Below, in pieces: positions 36,673 to 39,493 of a DNA stretch of 39,493 nt (the stretch's first letter is position 1; each line of letters begins with the position of its first letter). A model generated the notes under the pieces. It did not search any database, was not told the origin of the DNA, and saw only the letters and a list, made by a program, of their open reading frames with translations. The position numbers and the translations under genes are program-made. This stretch comes from an uncultured Cellulosilyticum sp. (lineage in GTDB: Bacteria > Bacillota > Clostridia > Lachnospirales > Cellulosilyticaceae), in NCBI GenBank assembly GCA_934725855.1, contig CAKVCL010000031.1, positions 1 through 39,493 on the forward strand. The letters are read 5' to 3'.

Positions 36673-38013
36673 TTAATCTATATGCTGTATCATAATTAAT
36701 TTACCTGTTTTTTTATAGAGTTGAACGACAGAACTCCAATCTCCATAGTATGCATCGCTTATCATAATAGCTCTATTTAAATCACTTGTCTCATCAAATA
36801 TCCCCCAACCTGCCTCTTTATAGTGTTGTACTATTTCAACGTATTTTTTCCACAACAATGGTCTCATAACCTTTATAGTATTCTCTAATAATGGATGCGG
36901 TCTCCATAACAAAGCTACTTTTTCCCTATGCTCACAAAAATACTTAAGCACTTGTTGTATTTTTTCAAGCATTTTATCACTTGTTTCTAAGAAAGGTGTA
37001 ATGCTTGTATTGTAAAAAATAACACTTTTTTTCTTACCGCTTTTATTCCAAATAACCTTTTCCCATTCTGGTGGGATATTTATTTCTTCTTTTTTATTAC
37101 TTGATACTTGATCTATTTTTGGAGACCCTATACCTTGTATTCTTTTATTCCAATAGCTATAAGCACCTTTTTTATTATTCATCTTGTCTAATAATACTTT
37201 AATATATATTTGTTTCATATTTTCTGATTGCACTATCACCTGATCTGCATTAATTACACCTGGAGATAAGCAAAAATGAGTTATTCTATCAATTGCTTCT
37301 ATATTATCTTTTCCAAATTCCTCTAGCATGAAGTAAGGTACATAAACAAGTTTATTTGTAAATTGCTTTAAATTTTTTGAATAAAAAAACGGTAAAACAC
37401 TCGTAACGATATTACATTCATCATATGGATTATGAATAAAAATTATATCTGGTCTAGATTCTTTAAAATCATATTCGTTATACTGTGTAATCGGAACATA
37501 TTCTGGATATTGTTCGCCTTCATAGTGCATTTTTCCTAAAGAATTATCACCATTTTTATCAAAATACGGAATAGGAATTACATAAACATTATATTCTTGA
37601 TCAGCACTGGCTGCTTTCCATATGCTTTCAAATGAATCCCACATACTTGCTTTATATGGTAAAAAAACCACTTCTTTCTTATCTTTAGGCAAATCATTAT
37701 TTATAGCTTTTTTTATCTCATGAAGCAAATCTCCGATTTTTATCGATAATGCGTTATAACCATCGCTTTCATCTAAGTGTATACTAATTTGATATATAAG
37801 TTCACAGTATTCTTCCAATAACGTAATAATGTGTATATATTTTATACCAATATCTTCAATATAGTTTCCTAATACTATGGCAGTTTCTTGTGCTTGTGAT
37901 AATACTTCTATCACCATTTCCTCATTATTTATATGCTCTTTATCTACATATGTTTTTACCTCTTCCAAAGACTGTACTATTGATAATAATTCACTTTTTC
38001 TATATCTCTTCAT
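36673..38013 (-). CDS. Putative CDP-polyol/glycerol phosphotransferase-like glycan protein
   Basis: 446 residues. A helical N-terminal ~110 residues precede a GT-B-like region: FLPYKASMWDSFESIWKAA, VPYFMLEEF, then VALLWRPHPLLE and a late SDAYYGDWSSVVQLY. The RPHP and Asp-x-Ser-Ser motifs recall CDP-glycerol/ribitol polymerases of the TagF/TarL type, and similar proteins in Lachnospiraceae glycan loci are known to me from memory. A pentitol- or glycerol-phosphate transferase that uses the CDP-polyol made at the other end of the operon is a reasonable idea, not proven. It is the first gene of the operon; GGGG lies 7 bases before ATG 38013. Confidence 0.6.
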   Translation of the reverse strand: MKRYRKSELLSIVQSLEEVKTYVDKEHINNEEMVIEVLSQAQETAIVLGNYIEDIGIKYIHIITLLEEYCELIYQISIHLDESDGYNALSIKIGDLLHEIKKAINNDLPKDKKEVVFLPYKASMWDSFESIWKAASADQEYNVYVIPIPYFDKNGDNSLGKMHYEGEQYPEYVPITQYNEYDFKESRPDIIFIHNPYDECNIVTSVLPFFYSKNLKQFTNKLVYVPYFMLEEFGKDNIEAIDRITHFCLSPGVINADQVIVQSENMKQIYIKVLLDKMNNKKGAYSYWNKRIQGIGSPKIDQVSSNKKEEINIPPEWEKVIWNKSGKKKSVIFYNTSITPFLETSDKMLEKIQQVLKYFCEHREKVALLWRPHPLLENTIKVMRPLLWKKYVEIVQHYKEAGWGIFDETSDLNRAIMISDAYYGDWSSVVQLYKKTGKLIMIQHID

Positions 38014-38034
38014 TATATTACCCCATCTATGATT

Positions 38035-38064
38035 AGTATATTTTACTCTTTCCTACATTATCAA
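38035..38064 (-). promoter_or_regulatory. Candidate promoter of the glycan operon
   Basis: On the minus strand TTGATA (38059-38064) and TATACT (38035-38040) are separated by 18 bases, each 5/6 to consensus. Transcription would start near 38028, giving a very short leader. The rest of 38065-38270 is extremely AT-rich divergent intergenic sequence with other weak candidates and no gene. I could not identify a confident glf promoter in it. Confidence 0.45.
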
Positions 38065-38287
38065 TATAAATTTTATTATTATCTACTTATATATAATCTA
38101 AACTCTATAAATTCTATACTAATTTTATCGTCATTATCATCAAAAAAATGATACTTATTGTTTTTTATGTCCCCAAAAATACATTTATAAACTATTATCA
38201 AAATATATTTCAGTATATCAACTATTTGTCGATATATATATTAAGGGTAGCTGTAAGCTCACAAATCTAAATTATAGGAGAATTGAT

Positions 38288-39382
38288 ATGTTTGATTATC
38301 TTGTAGTAGGGGCAGGATTATTTGGCTCTACATTTGCTCATGAAGCCAATAAACGTGGAAAAAAAGTATTAGTCATTGATAAGCGTTCAACTATCGCGGG
38401 AAATATCTTTACTGAAAATGTAGAAGATATCACTGTTCATAAATATGGTGCTCATATTTTTCACACTAATAATGCAAAAATATGGGATTATGTTAACACT
38501 TTTGCGAACTTTAACCGTTTTACCAATTCCCCCATAGCCAATTTCCATGGGGAAATTTACTCTCTTCCATTTAATATGTATACATTTAATAAAATGTGGG
38601 GAGTTGTCACCCCAAAAGAAGCAATAGAAAAAATCCGTGAGCAAACTAAAGCAGTTCAAATAACAACTCCTCGCAACTTAGAGGAGCAAGCAATATCATT
38701 AGTAGGTAAAGATATTTATCAAAAACTAGTAAAAGGATATACAGAAAAGCAATGGGGCAGACCTTGCACTGAATTACCTCCTTTCATTATCAAACGTTTG
38801 CCTGTAAGAATGAATTATGATAATAATTATTTTAATGCTCTATATCAAGGTATCCCAATAGGTGGATATACACAATTAGTCCAAAATATGCTTAAAAATA
38901 TTCCACTAGAACTTAATGTAAACTATCTTGAGCATCGATCTCATTATGATCAACTTGCAAAAAAAGTTATTTATACTGGACCTATTGATGCATATTATAA
39001 TTATAGTTTAGGAGCCTTAGAATATCGTTCAATAAAATTTGATACTGAAATTCTAGATATTGCTAATTATCAAGGAAATGCAGTTGTAAACTATACTGAT
39101 AGTTCTACACCTTGGACTAGAATTATAGAACATAAATGGTTTGAATTTGGTTCTCAACCCAAAACAATTATTAGTAAAGAATATAGCCAAGAATGGCATC
39201 CTGGTAATGAACCTTATTACCCAATAAATGATAAAAAAAATAATGATTTATATCTCAAATACTACGAATTAGCACAGAAAGAAAAAAATATAGTCTTTGG
39301 TGGTCGTTTAGGAGAATATAAATATTATGATATGGATGCTACTATCTTAGCTGCTTTATCTCTTTGTGATAAAATCTTATAA
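38288..39382 (+). CDS. glf: UDP-galactopyranose mutase
   Basis: 364-residue flavoenzyme interconverting UDP-galactopyranose and UDP-galactofuranose, the donor for Galf residues in surface glycans. FAD-binding start YLVVGAGLFGSTFAHEA, the HKYGAHIFHTN motif, GYTEKQWGRPCTELP, and the conserved Arg/Tyr residues around VNYTDSSTPWTRIIEHK and ending GRLGEYKYYDMD are all present. TAGGAG lies 7-8 bases before ATG 38288. It is divergent from the glycan operon and has its own terminator, but belongs functionally with it. Full length for the family. Confidence 0.96.
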   Translation: MFDYLVVGAGLFGSTFAHEANKRGKKVLVIDKRSTIAGNIFTENVEDITVHKYGAHIFHTNNAKIWDYVNTFANFNRFTNSPIANFHGEIYSLPFNMYTFNKMWGVVTPKEAIEKIREQTKAVQITTPRNLEEQAISLVGKDIYQKLVKGYTEKQWGRPCTELPPFIIKRLPVRMNYDNNYFNALYQGIPIGGYTQLVQNMLKNIPLELNVNYLEHRSHYDQLAKKVIYTGPIDAYYNYSLGALEYRSIKFDTEILDIANYQGNAVVNYTDSSTPWTRIIEHKWFEFGSQPKTIISKEYSQEWHPGNEPYYPINDKKNNDLYLKYYELAQKEKNIVFGGRLGEYKYYDMDATILAALSLCDKIL

Positions 39383-39441
39383 AAGGTTCTACAATTTACT
39401 TTTAGGCCTACGTAAACGTCAATTCAAGCACACCTATAAAA

Positions 39442-39485
39442 AATACGCCACCGCTAGTATACTATTACTAGTCTTGTGGCGTATT
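39442..39485 (+). terminator. Intrinsic terminator downstream of glf
   Basis: AATACGCCAC (39442-39451) pairs with GTGGCGTATT (39476-39485); inside, CTAGTA and TACTAG form a second stem. T-rich sequence follows to the window end, and A residues precede, so it could serve both directions. Confidence 0.8.
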
Positions 39486-39493
39486 AGTATTTT

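Noticed and set aside
38014..38287. A glf promoter in the AT-rich divergent region
   Set aside because: Several AT-rich -10-like boxes exist, but none has a convincing -35 at 16-18 bases.

Overview
The window looks like a low-GC, anaerobic member of the Clostridia (Bacillota). It has strong AGGAGG-type ribosome binding sites, clostridial-type RpoB and RpoC, a clostridial-style L10 leader, and an AT-rich surface-glycan locus. A relative of Lachnospirales/Cellulosilyticum is possible, but that is inference; no marker here fixes the genus.

Layout, left to right. (1) 1-2165, minus: the start of an unidentified gene cut by the window edge, and a transmembrane methyl-accepting chemotaxis protein. 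(2) 2392-10060, minus: rpoC and rpoB, ending in a perfect 17-bp terminator. (3) 10061-11410: a regulatory zone that splits the usual rplJL-rpoBC operon. It holds several hairpins, a near-consensus plus-strand promoter followed by a terminator (a candidate ~85-nt RNA antisense to the rpoB leader), and a plus-strand gene of unknown function between rplL and rpoB. (4) 11413-12531, minus: rplL and rplJ with an L10 autoregulatory leader, an attenuator and a near-consensus promoter. rplK and rplA, the usual upstream neighbours, are absent. (5) 12605-14854: a decayed IS4-type element, with 18-bp terminal inverted repeats and a transposase carrying three in-frame stops. It contains a nested, frameshifted IS200/IS605-type element. 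(6) 14869-38013, minus: a 23-kb, tightly packed glycan operon of 20 genes, from a candidate promoter at about 38035-38064. (7) 38288-39382, plus: glf (UDP-galactopyranose mutase), with a terminator at the right edge.

The glycan operon is dominated by CDP-activated sugars. RfbF, RfbG and RfbH, an RfbC-like epimerase and an SDR reductase form an almost complete CDP-3,6-dideoxyhexose pathway; the composition best fits an ascarylose-type L-sugar, but no RfbH reductase (E3) is in the window. At the distal end, a ribulose-phosphate-3-epimerase-like protein, an IspD/TarI-like cytidylyltransferase and a zinc dehydrogenase look like a CDP-pentitol module. The first gene of the operon resembles polyol-phosphate transferases. 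Decoration and assembly genes include a GT4, two GT2s, two tandem DUF4422 proteins, a C-methyltransferase-type protein, a radical SAM/SPASM protein, a small methyltransferase and an 884-residue ferredoxin/FrhB-pyruvyltransferase fusion. No flippase, polymerase, ABC exporter or initiating transferase is visible, so this is a precursor-and-transfer block whose export genes must lie elsewhere.

The most notable points are the candidate antisense RNA over the rpoB leader, the degenerate RfbF paralogue beside an intact one, the three-domain pyruvyltransferase fusion, a similar small Rossmann-like module recurring in five proteins, and an unidentified repeat-rich (possibly propeller) protein inside the operon.
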